Shown here piece by piece: positions 10,471 through 21,045 of a DNA stretch of 64,000 bases; position 1 is the first letter of the stretch; each line of letters begins with the position of its first letter. The DNA is taken from contig NC_030991.1 of NCBI RefSeq assembly GCF_000149955.1, positions 4,171,276-4,235,275 on the forward strand. The letters are read 5' to 3'. The notes beneath the pieces were generated by a model. That model saw only the letters and a program-made list of their open reading frames with translations, had not been told where the DNA came from and ran no database searches. Source of the DNA: Fusarium oxysporum f. sp. lycopersici 4287 (lineage: Eukaryota; Ascomycota; Sordariomycetes; Hypocreales; Nectriaceae). A program made the position numbers and the translations under genes.

Positions 10471-11785
10471 CTTTCAGTGACCTTGGTGTGTTAACCAAAG
10501 ACCCAATATTGCGGCATGGCGACTGGGCTTTATATACGACTTCGCCATCTATTAGATAACGCTACAAAAAGCAGCTCGATCTAAAATAGCATTCGGCTGG
10601 CGAAACTGAGGTCAAATAATTTTCAGGTTCACCTTCTACACTCCTGCTTTGCATTGTTCGTCTCGCCGCCTAAAATAGCAAATCGCGAGCCGGATACAGG
10701 TAATTGAACCTGAAATTGACCGTACTTCAGCGAATAGACGGGGAACGGCTACAGAGAAAAAGACAAAAATAAACCAAGAAAGCATGCGCAGCGTTTCAAT
10801 CCTATTGTAAAAAGAAAAGTATAAGTATGTATATTTCCGAAAGGAGAACCTTCCAGATTTAGAACATGGCTTAAGTGGCCGATACAGACTTTGTTTTAAG
10901 CATAAACGTTGAATCAACCTACTGTAAGGAATGCCAAGCTATTGTAGGAAAAAGCGGTCCCTCATCTTTTACGCGTCTATATAAATAGATCATATTCTTG
11001 TACATCAAAGACATTTCGGGAAGACAGTTAATCAAGGACGGACTGTAGAACAGGACATAAAGCATGTGCTGCGCCAGTATTTCAGCATCGACGGCGACAC
11101 AATATATCATTCGTCTACCCTACTCTTCATTTTCTCAGTACAGTATGGCATCTCAGATACTTCAGATTCTTAGAGGTATGTTCCAGAAGACGGCACTTGA
11201 TCCTTCCTCTCAGGGATATGTCAGACTTGGCAGCGAGGGTCCTCTTGCCGAAACCCCACGAAGCAGTCCTCGCTCATTTGCTTCCACGGTACCCAAACTT
11301 GTTCCTCGTTAACAGGATATCATACTGGCCTGGAAAACTTTGGTTTGCAAGTTAAGACTCAGACCTCCTTCATTCCATACGCCGTATCTCATGGTCGATA
11401 GTATTGCATTGTGGTCATGCGCCTAAAAGTGTTAACCCAAAAGCTAAGCTGCGTATGCCCTCTAGAGGTTGGTCCTATCTTAGGGGTCATCGATTATTTA
11501 TGGGTGGGTAGGAATCATTCATGCAGTGGCTGGCTTGTTGATATGAATATTTTCTTGAACATAGTCCCAGAGCATATGCCAAGTATGAATTACTTGGATG
11601 CAACATTCTGGCCACTTGGTATTGTTTCGAAAAGATCTCGTGGAAAAGAACGCGACCATGGCATTCACAAGTTTGTTTTCTCATGTCAGCGTTGTAAATC
11701 AATATCAAATAGAACATGCGAGAATAAAAGCCTATTTGGATTCTCCCGATACAACTTCCAAACTCCAGTGGACCATGCTCCACTC
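10471..11785. other. intergenic, nothing recognised
   Basis: Short open frames on both strands (for example 10636-10917 minus and 11411-11824 plus) have no domain, signal peptide or splice support. The last part is the 3' flank of the P450 gene. Confidence 0.4.
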
Positions 11786-13519
11786 TCATTTCCCTGCACT
11801 GAGTTGGGGATGCTCAAATTCTGAACCGTAATTCTCTTTTTCGCACTGTGAGTGAAACCGAACCAATAACTTTGGCTTCTTCCAAGTCATGTGGAATCTC
11901 ACGTCGTCAAACCATTTGACTTCCTGGTTGACCCACTCCCAGTCGTATGGGAACACCGTTTTGGCAAGAATAGTCCTTGCCTCCATGTATGCAAGCTTGA
12001 TACCAAGGCAAGCTCGAGGTCCGATAGAAAATGGACGGCTGGCATCGAGACAATCTCCTGTGCCATCTCCAATCCAGCGCTCAGGTCGAAACTCATCTGG
12101 GTTGCTGAAATTACGTGCGTCATGTGACATGACAAAGTTATCGACGGAGACGATAGTACCTGTAGGGATGGAATATCCATCAATCACCGCTCCAGGAGGA
12201 CACACGCGCGGAAGGCCAAAAGGAGCAGGCGGAAAGAGACGAAGGCCCTCTTCAATAACGCCATGTAGATACGGGAGCTTGCAAGTTGACTCCTTCGTAA
12301 TGTCCTGCGTCGATGAAAAAGCAGAACGGACCTCACTTTTAAGTTTCTTCAGTGTTTCTGGGTATTTAAGTAGAAGATAGGTGACTCCTGCAAGAAATGT
12401 TGCTGTTGTCTCCGATCCTGCCAGCATCATGACCTTAGCCTGCTCTCGGAGATGAATACGATCGAGATCGCAGTCTCGAATTGTGCGAGCGAAGAAGTTA
12501 TTCTGCTGAAGTGATTGTTGGCGGTTGTCATGATGAACCTTGCTGGCCTGGATCAGCTGATCAATCTTCTTATCTGTAACTTGATCATGATATGTCAAGC
12601 TCTTCTTGAAGGTCTCCGGCATACAAAGTGCAAGAGCAGAGGTCGGGACTGAAAGGCGGTTCATAACGGTACCAAACCTAAGCAATTCCACAAAGTTCAA
12701 GATAAGCGAGACCCAGTTGCTAGGTCTCCATTGGGCAACACAATTGAATGATTCACCAAAGGTGAGATGCCCTTTATTCGTGTTAGCAGTGGCCAATATT
12801 AGTCGAATCACAGACTATGAGTCATCTTTACCTATGATATCAAATGTAAGCCAGTTGTACACAACCGAGACATCGATACCCTTGCTTTCCGCCCCCCCCT
12901 TGTTGACAAGCTGCGTTACGAACAACTCAGTGTAGTGTTCGATCACACGCTGAGTCTCTCTTAACGATTTATTGCTAAAAGCACGGGAAAGTGGCTTTCG
13001 TTGCAGTTGGTGGTCATGTGGATCCCGGGCGAACACAATGTTGGGCCGCGCAGTGGATAGACGGGCGTCATAGAGAATTTCGCTTTTCAAAAACTGATGC
13101 TCCTTCTTGGGAGGGCGATCATAGATAGTCCTGTACGCAGTTGGAGTTCGGAAAGAAAGCTCATTCGGGGCAATCCTCACAACATCACCATATTTGTCAT
13201 GAACTTGCTTCATCACAAAAGGGTAGCGCCCACCGGTCCACGCCTGGATGAACCATAGCTGGTTCGTAGAGGGATTAGCATTACGGAGCTGTGGTAGACC
13301 ATGAGTACCCATCACTTACCTGACTACATGCAGCGAGCCTTGGTCCGGGATATCTTGCCAGAGGATGGAGAAATAGTCGGTAAATGAAGAGGAGGACGAT
13401 CCAAATGCTTCCCTATTATGACTTGATCAGTATGTAATAAACGGATTGTGGCGTGAATACACTGATTTCCTCACAATAGTAGTAATGTAGAGCAGCCCCT
13501 TTAGGATGGAGTATGCCAT
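11786..13519 (-). CDS. cytochrome P450 monooxygenase (CYP65-like)
   Basis: Predicted 516 residues in four exons: 13519-13475, 13412-13320, 13258-12832 and 12771-11786. The three introns (62, 61, 60 bases) have GTGAGG, GTAAGT and GTAAAG donors and AG acceptors; the last has a perfect GCTAAC branch. All joins keep frame. The product has an N-terminal membrane anchor (about 5-32), a Pro-rich hinge (HPLARYPGP), the I-helix AGSETT, the K-helix ExxR (EGLR) and the haem loop [10 protein letters not shown] with Cys443 as haem ligand. Length is normal for microsomal fungal P450s. It resembles the isotrichodermin C-15 hydroxylase (CYP65) group in FDIIG-LTFGESF and loop context. Such enzymes hydroxylate secondary metabolites or xenobiotics using NADPH and a reductase. 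The substrate is unknown. It shares a neighbourhood with an MFS carrier, an amidase and an FAD enzyme. Confidence 0.9.
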
Positions 13520-15159
13520 TACTGGCTTAGATCTCCTGCGACTGGTTTATCTTGAGCAATGCGAAACTTGGCTGGCTCGTATGCTAAGAGACCCGAACTT
13601 GTTTATAGACTATATATAGGTCTGAGAGAAGTCTGTGGAGGGGAAAAGACTTCTGTTATCCAAACCGGCTCACTTTTTATTGGCTTAAAAGATAATAATA
13701 AGGAGACCCTCGTCGTGTGGCCCTTGTATGCCATGAAAACGACAGCAATGTTTGTGATAGAAAGGTGGGATACTCTACATGGCCCACCGCGCCCCCATGG
13801 TCCGCAGTGTATTGACATAGGGACCATAAGTCTCGGCGATAGTAGCGCAAGCTGACATTGCATATCCACTTGTGAGAAAAGCCCCCGCAGTCTCCACAAC
13901 TTCACAAAAACCATCGACATGCTCTACGGCGGTTTGACCCTTGTCGTTCACATACATTAGACCTGGTACAAGGGACCCTAATGGTTGGGGCTGGGGAGCA
14001 ATTTCATCATGAGTCGGACATGCCGCTCAGAGTCGTGAAGAGTATTAAATGGAAAGAAGTTAGGTTGGAGGTGACCGACTTAACAAGCATTCACAAATGA
14101 TCCACCAAAACTCTCGCCACTAGCAGCCTTTTATGCTGTAAGGAGGCACATAAGCACACGTACATAGTTGACCAAGCCGTACACTGGAGCAACGCTTTGC
14201 CAATAGCGTTACTGTCTATGTATTATGTCTAGTCCATTTCTAAGCCCTTTTGGAAAAGTTCTAACAAAGGGCCACTAACAATTAACCCGTACTGCACTGT
14301 GTTATAATAAGTATTTACGGCTAATGATCTTTGTTCTACGCTGGCGTGATGTGCACTGTCCGAGCCACAGTGCCACAACCTGGTCTTTACCCAGGACCTT
14401 GACATAGAAAGCTCGGCGGCCTCTGGTTTCAGCCAGGACTCTATCTGGGTTGACAATAACCTGTTTGATTACATCTACTCACACGTTGGTTAAGATCCAC
14501 TCGCGGCAATGAATGAATGACAAGAACGAGACACTGACCAGCGGGAGCATTTGTGCCGGTGGCTAAAGGGGACTAAGACTACGTCTAAGCTGATCCTTCG
14601 AATGCGCCGCCAATTCCGAAGGAACGCTGCCTTGTCGGTGAAATGAATAGGTCCTCTAGATCATTCCCATGGTTGTCTGTCTCGAACTGGCACGATCCTA
14701 ATTTAATTTGGCTAAGATAAAGAATATAACGTTAGAGAAGAATTTCGATAAAATAGATTTGAAGGAATATTGTACAGCTTGAATATCCACAATGTTAAGT
14801 AGCAAATCCTGGGTAGTAATACCTAGCCCCTAGTAGAGTGTTTGAGTATGAGTAATGTTCAGGGGCGACTAGAAGCAGGGAGACCTTGATAGATCTAATA
14901 TACCCCCACTGCGCCTGGGGCTTTATTCAATGGAGACTAGCAATGGCTTCTGGGGAACAGCTCAAATAAACCCGATTAGATGTGATTGGAACGGCATAAA
15001 AGAGGTCAGTATTATATTGCCTGAAACACTGCCTATTTTCATTATACTTTGATCATGGCCTACTTTTGATGAACAAGTGGGGTGACTATTAAAGGAAATT
15101 CACCATACGCAATCACTACCCACCTGGGTAAGCGCTTTTGGGTTGTTCGTAAGACATAC
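13520..15159. other. intergenic with possible decayed coding pieces
   Basis: 13957-13775 minus reads as a protein-like stretch (GFCEVVETAGAFLTSGYAMS, then ACATIAETYGPYV), and AASGESFGGSFVNAC is readable upstream near 14100-14060. Together they could be remnants of a small secreted-protein gene, but no complete model could be built. 14456-14229 minus is another weak frame. No other content was recognised. Confidence 0.3.
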
Positions 15160-15370
15160 TGTGAAGTCACGCATCGCTGACTATCTCATATTACTGACCA
15201 GATCCGAGTACCTTGTTGCGCTCCGGCAACGCAGCACTTTTCCAAACATAATGACAATAAAGAGGGAATACCAATCAACCAGTTCAACTAACGCTGCTGA
15301 GATGAAAGCTTACCTGGTACACACTTCTACGAAGCACGATACCGTATATAGCTGAGCCTAGGTTGTTACT
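15160..15370 (-). pseudogene. relic of an MFS transporter terminal exon
   Basis: This stretch lines up with the last exon of the MFS gene at 16377-16580: shared pieces include TGACCAG, GTACCT, GCGCTCCG-CA-CGCAGC, CTTTTCCAAA-like and GCTGAGATGAA in the same order. Frame is lost by changes and indels and the remaining transporter is absent. It may come from a diverged paralogue or an old tandem copy. Confidence 0.6.
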
Positions 15371-15839
15371 GCAATATAGAATTAATATGGAGTGGAATAT
15401 GGGTCCAGCTTTGATTCTATTGAGTAATTCATTGTGGGATTTGTGGAAACATCATTCCTTGTAATTTCTCAATCTTATAACAAGTTTAATGCCGCTGGTA
15501 ACTTCTCTAGCCAGGATACAGCTTCACGGAACGACAATACTGCCGTCAAAGGGTGATATAATACTTCCTCTGTTCGTGAGACTCCGTTCACTGCTCTGGC
15601 TTACCCGCACAATATTGTCCTTACTTTCTCCTCTTTGCTTTTCCTCGAGTTATTGTTGGACGGAAACGTGGTGTCTGAGAAAGGTTAGAACTGGTGGCAT
15701 ATTTGAAAATCCTGCGCTTGTGGTTCAGTGCTGAAAAGTTTGCAGCGTTATATGCAATGCATCAAGAACGAACCAAACTCCGAGTCCTAACGGGCAAGGC
15801 CAAAGGGACCATGCGCATAATTCGGGCCATTCCCACCAT

Positions 15840-15995
15840 TTCTAGACCACCAACAGGAGCAGGCACCTCTTTGGAAGCAGGAGGGCTCCAATATCTTAGA
15901 GGCGAGCGAAAATGTCAATGCGGTTCTCTGGGGCGCAAATCATCGGACCTCCCCAAGGTGACGGAGCATTGGGCATCGATGATGGAGTTGTGACG
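15840..15995 (-). pseudogene. possible relic of a PLL/tachylectin-type beta-propeller repeat
   Basis: On the minus strand a short frame reads APENRIDIFARL, a stop, then DIGALL. This resembles one blade of bacterial/fungal PLL-like lectins (typical blade SAP..W..NRIDVFARG.D.AL). Downstream sequence (KWWEW in the same frame) also fits the blade pattern, but stops interrupt it. No start, signal peptide or other blades were found. Identification rests on one motif. Confidence 0.28.
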
Positions 15996-16376
15996 ATCAA
16001 CACAGAGCACCGTCACTTACTCGTGCAGAAGCATATTTGATACACCTCCCTGGTTACAAGGAAAATTTCGAGTTTTTATCAGGGGTTGAACTATAGACGA
16101 CAGCAGTTGAATATAGTTTGATTTCTCCTGTTATAGTTCGTATTAATAACTGCGATGAGTTAGTTTATTAAGAATCCTCCTTCTAGATGTCTCCATATAT
16201 TATCGAAATATTCCGCAAGTCCATCTTCATATAAAAAGAGACAGAAGTTCGAGAAGATTTAATCAGAATTTAGGGTCTAATCCGATGCTCGACGTCTCTT
16301 TTTGGAATACAAGGAGTAATTCTATAAGTAACAATGTCGAGCCCGGGACATTCTTAATAAACGCACCAACAAGTCT

Positions 16377-18245
16377 CTACTCTTCCCTGACCAGCTCCGC
16401 GTACCTGCGGGCGCTCCGACAGCGCAGCGCCTTTCCAAATTTGATCATGACGAAGAAGGCAGAACAAGTAACCAGTCCAATAAGCGCGGCTGAGATGAAG
16501 CAATTCTGGTAACCCATATTGGTAACCCATGGAGTGATACTGTAGCCGCCTCTCAGTTCCGTGTTCATTGATTCCGCTCACGGGAGAAGAATGTGAACTT
16601 ACCCATAGCTGATGGCAAAAGACATAGTGTTGCGAATCAGAATAATAGACACAATCGCGTTGCCAGCGAGACCATGGTAGCAGTCAATCAAGTAGTTGAT
16701 ACTGATTGTCAGACCAATCGCGCATGCTGCTGCCAATGCGCCCATAGCAAGGATCAAAAAGAACCAATGGACTCCTTGTTGAGCCCCAACACCCCAGAGG
16801 ATCAAGGACGTTGGAACAAGCACAACGCAAATCATAAGCGGCCACAGGCGATGCTCGGCTTCCATGACCCCATTATTTCGGCGCGCCAGTTTGATGGTCA
16901 GCCAGTCGCTCATTCTTCCCGACACCAGCGATCCAACAACAGTGCCGGAGCAACAAGAGAGATAGCTGAGGCCCACCATCGAAGGTTTGAAGTTGTACCC
17001 TGAGCCTGAAAGAATGATGGATGCTGTAGCATTAGTGACGTTGAACCAGATGAGGTAAGAGCCATATGAGAACCCGGCGAAGCAGACGACGGGCCAGCCA
17101 AGGTACTCGAGGCAGCGCCAGGCTTGCCTGCTCATCCTTTGATCCAATGACGGTTGCCAAAGCGACATTTTTTGAACAAAATTCTTTGATTTGGTGCATC
17201 GTTGCCTTTCTGTATCAATTTTTATTACCTGTTGGCTGCGGACGCCAGAGGGTCCTTCCTCAGCTTCCCTATTTTTATCATCGCCTGGGGGCGATAATGA
17301 TTCTCGCCGTCTGTTGAAGGCCTGGAGGTCTCTGCTATAGTTCGTTTCTTCCATGAATAGGAAAAGGAACATAAACACAAACGCCAGGAATATGGCAGGC
17401 CAGTAAAATACCCACTGCCATCCTTGGTACTCAGCGATGAAGCCAGATATGACAGGTGCGAAGTAGTTGCTGCCTGTTAGGGCCAAGGCGTAGACGCCCA
17501 TATAAGTACCACGTTGATGGGTGAAATACTAGGATGTAGTGAGTGTAGTAAAGCGAAGCTATGACGGAAAATACTTACGATGTCAGTGACGCAGACTTCT
17601 GGGAGGGCTTCGATGGGCGCAACAAAGAAGCCCTGGACGATGCACTTCGCTATCCATTGCTCATTACTCGATACGTGAGCGCTAAACATCATCAGTCGGA
17701 TTTAGCATTGTCGTCGTGCTCCAATGTGTAGTTACCTCCAAACACTTGTGCCCTATATTTCAATATTAGCCCCTTTTGTCTGATTGCCGAACTAGATACA
17801 GTGGCTTTACAATAGCTCCTAGGGTTGAGATGAGGAACGTGAGCCGTTTGCCATAACGCAGCGAGAATGGCTGCCAGAACAGCAGCCCCCAACCCAAAAG
17901 CAAGAACATATAGCCAGTTCCTTCATTTAGTGTCGCAATAGAGATCTTAGACTGACGCGCAAGAGGCACAAGCACAGAGTAGACGGTAGCCAAGGACATG
18001 CCTGCAAACCAGGTATACCTCGAAAGATAAGCATTGATAAGACCAAATCATGTATGGAATGACACTCACAAGCTCTGACAGATCAGAGAAATTGTCTTTC
18101 GCCAAGGAGACCAATTAAGAGGATCGTTTGGATCATTGGAAGGCGCCGGATTTAAGACAATATCGCCCTCGACATCGCCTGCATGTCGAATGTGATGAAC
18201 GTCGACCAGATCGATCGTACCAGGAATCAGTTCGGACTCAGGCAT
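16377..18245 (-). CDS. MFS drug/metabolite transporter (DHA1-like), six exons
   Basis: Predicted 530 residues from exons 18245-18070, 18018-17811, 17752-17736, 17681-17579, 17528-16603 and 16539-16377. Introns are 51, 58, 54, 50 and 63 bases and each join keeps frame. The third exon is only 17 bases; including it restores a continuous helix region (GTSVW then [10 protein letters not shown]). The N-terminus has the fungal hallmark DPNDPLNWS; membrane helices follow, with [10 protein letters not shown] and [11 protein letters not shown] in the N-half and a long charged loop (about residues 270-330) between halves. Start chosen at MPESELIPG; an in-frame upstream Met exists at 18350. Such carriers export or import small molecules by proton antiport or symport at the plasma membrane. 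It is divergent from the amidase gene, with which it may share control. A TATA-like TATAAAAG lies at 18375-18382 on this strand. Confidence 0.88.
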
Positions 18246-18875
18246 AATGGCGACGTTGGTGAGGTTTATGGTAGTCAAAAAAATTATATGCTGTACTAAA
18301 GGTTCAATCCGCTGAATATCTATAAAAGAAATTCCCAAGCTGTAGTACATCTAGAAAGAAATGCCGTCTACCGTCTTTTATATTGTTTCGCCACTTTGTC
18401 TCCTCGTTCAAACTTGTTCTAGTCGCTTGGGATGACACTGGCGGATGATATCGACGGAGGGAGCGGCTTTGGCACTAGCAAGTAAATTATCTCCCAAAGG
18501 CAGTGAAAGAAAAGCGATTACTGGTCTTCCCAACAACGTCGTTTGCATGCGTCGGAACTTAATTCACCGAGACTTTCACTATCAGCTGTGACTCATGTAT
18601 CCACATAATTCTCAAGCAGCCTTACTGATCATAGTGGGTGTGAGTGTGAATTATTTTTCATTAGCAGCATGCTCTCGACTGCGAAGCAAGGCAACGCCAG
18701 CTATAAAGATTGACATCTCGTCTAGATGCATCTAGTTCGATGAATGAACCAGAAACGGATTTTTGTTTTTTGTTCTTCGTGTTTTTCGCTATATTCTCTG
18801 CATCATATATGCCACTTCTCGGCTCTGAGCCCTCCATCCCCGTGAGCCCTGAAGCCAAAGCTGACAGCTGAAGAA
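18246..18875. promoter_or_regulatory. 630-base divergent promoter region between MFS and amidase
   Basis: The two start codons face away from each other. Candidate TATA elements are at 18375-18382 (minus, toward MFS) and 18702-18708 (plus, toward amidase). Shared regulation is an inference from layout. No specific operator was identified. Confidence 0.4.
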
Positions 18876-20615
18876 ATGTCAAATTCTTCAGTTGGGACTG
18901 CCCGAAGCACCAAGTACAGCGATCTACTCTCAGGAGGTGTGCTGTCCGATCTTCCAATCCTACAGGTGAAAGGCGTCCCTTGTGGCACTCCAGCGTTCGA
19001 AGCTCAGAAAGCCATCCTTTTGCAAGGTTTCGCGCTGAAAGTGCCCAAAGAATTCCGCCTTCCTTTGCGTGTTATCCAAGATGCACCCAAAAATGTGACA
19101 GAGATCCCGGCCAAATGCGGCATCCTGTCACCTGAAGAGATCGAAATTACAGAGATGCATGATGCCGTTAGCCTTCTCGAAGCCATTGCCAGTCGCAGGT
19201 ACACGGCAGTAGCAGTAGCCCGAGCCTTTTGCAAGCGGGCCATCATTGCGCATCAGCTCACCTGCTGCCTGACCCAGTGGCTCATGGAAGAGGCCATCGA
19301 TCAGGCCCAGAGACTAGACACCTATTACAATGAGCATGGGAAGCCCCTTGGCCCCCTTCATGGTCTACCTATCAGTATCAAAGATCACATCCAAGTTGCT
19401 GGAGCATCTTCTTCTCAAGGCTGTATTATCAGCATCAGTCCAGACAGCCAAGACTCCGATATTGTTGCAATCTTGCGCCGCCAAGGTGCTGTCATCTACT
19501 GCAAGACCAACCAACCGCAGTCTATGATGCATCTTGAGAGTGATTCGCATTGGGGAAGAGTCTTGAACCCTTTCAATGTCCATCTATCCGCTGGGGGTTC
19601 GACAGGTGGCGAGGCGGCTTTGATCGCCATGAAGGCCTCAGTGCTCGGTATCGGCACTGACATTGGTGGCAGTATCCGAGGGCCATCTGCCTTCTGTGGC
19701 ATCTATGGCTTCAAGGCGACATCAAATACTCTACCCATGACTGGATACATCAAAGGCACTCCACCTCCAGCTCTGTTGAACATCTCTCTCTCAACTGGAC
19801 CTATGTGTCGTTCTTTGAGAGACATGGACCTCTTCATGAAATGTGTCCTTTCTGCTAAACCACATTTGTTGGATCCAAATGTCGTTCCTTCCCCATGGAC
19901 TGGCCTTGGAACACTGTTGAATCGACGTCTAAAGGTTGGCATCATCAGAAACGATGGCTTCATCGAGCCGCAACCTCCCGTAAAGAGGGCCGTGTCTTGG
20001 GTCAAAAGTGCGCTCTCCAACAGCAAGCTTGCGAGTCTCGGCGAGGTAAAAGACTTCAAAGTCTTTGGCGCCACGGAAGCTTGGAACCAGGTCTTGAGGC
20101 TCTACTCTCCTGACGGTGGTCAGCTTACCAAAAAGGGCATTGCGTCCTCGGGTGAACCCGTCCATCCTCTTACGGAATGGATCCTCAAGGATGCAGAACC
20201 CTTCGGGATGCGCACAGCCCTAGATCTTACTCTTCTGCATAAGCAAAGAGACGATTTTCGACTTGCCTTTGCCAAAAGTTGGAACGACCAAGATGTGGAT
20301 GTCGTTATCGGCCCGTCGTTCGTCGGCCCAGCTTGTGCCCACGACACTGCGTTCTACTGGTCCTACACGTCGCTCTACAACCTTGTCGATTACCCCGGCG
20401 TAGTAATTCCCACGCCCATACGAGCTGGATCTGGGGAACAATACGACAAAGACTATATACCATTGAGCGATGCTTGTCTGCGAGTCAAGCAGCTCTGGGA
20501 GGGTGGTGACTTCGTGGGTGCTCCCGTGAACTTGCAGGTTGTGGCGCGGAGGCATCACGATAATGAGCTTTTTGGCGCACTTCAGATTCTGAAACACATT
20601 CTAGATTTGCCTTGA
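18876..20615 (+). CDS. amidase-signature hydrolase (fungal acetamidase-like)
   Basis: A single 579-residue frame without intron. The amidase-signature triad is complete: Lys169 (LPISIKDH), cis-Ser242 (AGGSTGGEAAL) and nucleophile Ser266 (GTDIGGSIRGPSAFCG). The 24-residue spacing between the serines is the one seen in FAAH. Members hydrolyse carboxylic amides to acid and ammonia in the cytosol. Fungal acetamidases allow growth on amides, and relatives detoxify amide compounds. The specific substrate is unknown. No signal peptide. The start is the first Met of the frame and has a TATA-like element about 170 bases upstream. It is transcribed away from the MFS gene and toward the FAD enzyme, so a joint task (uptake or efflux, hydrolysis, oxidation) is plausible. 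Confidence 0.92.
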   Translation: MSNSSVGTARSTKYSDLLSGGVLSDLPILQVKGVPCGTPAFEAQKAILLQGFALKVPKEFRLPLRVIQDAPKNVTEIPAKCGILSPEEIEITEMHDAVSLLEAIASRRYTAVAVARAFCKRAIIAHQLTCCLTQWLMEEAIDQAQRLDTYYNEHGKPLGPLHGLPISIKDHIQVAGASSSQGCIISISPDSQDSDIVAILRRQGAVIYCKTNQPQSMMHLESDSHWGRVLNPFNVHLSAGGSTGGEAALIAMKASVLGIGTDIGGSIRGPSAFCGIYGFKATSNTLPMTGYIKGTPPPALLNISLSTGPMCRSLRDMDLFMKCVLSAKPHLLDPNVVPSPWTGLGTLLNRRLKVGIIRNDGFIEPQPPVKRAVSWVKSALSNSKLASLGEVKDFKVFGATEAWNQVLRLYSPDGGQLTKKGIASSGEPVHPLTEWILKDAEPFGMRTALDLTLLHKQRDDFRLAFAKSWNDQDVDVVIGPSFVGPACAHDTAFYWSYTSLYNLVDYPGVVIPTPIRAGSGEQYDKDYIPLSDACLRVKQLWEGGDFVGAPVNLQVVARRHHDNELFGALQILKHILDLP

Positions 20616-20977
20616 ATGAGCTGGCGCCGGGGAATGGTTGCCGCACATGACGAAAAGGACCACCTATTAGATAAAACAGATTTCCATCCTGGTCGATCTC
20701 CAGAAATTTAATCATTTATTATGGGCATCTCCGCCGTTTCGAACGCCAATGCGATGCTATCTGTAAAATTCCATCTTCGTCTTATTGATCACAACAGTAG
20801 CAGCCATCGCGCCCATTACCAGATTTGCTCTATATGTATAGATTGGAGAATCCAGTGACAAAAGTTGAGTGATGCAATTGTACATAAATACTAATAGGGA
20901 CATTTCAAATTAGTAACTAGGATTTTATTCTATACAAAAGCTTTAAGTTATTTTGTTTTCTTTCTTGCATTCTGCTG

Positions 20978-21034
20978 CCCCTACCCTAAACCCTAGATTT
21001 ACATCGAATGCGAACGTATTCCACTACCCTAAAC
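20978..21034. repeat. short telomere-like CCCTAA units
   Basis: CCCTACCCTAAACCCTAG at 20979-20996 and a further CCCTAAAC at 21027-21034. They lie in the roughly 430-base convergent 3' region between amidase and FAD genes, which otherwise shows no gene. Too short to call a true interstitial telomere. Confidence 0.45.
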
Positions 21035-21045
21035 ACTCAAGATTC

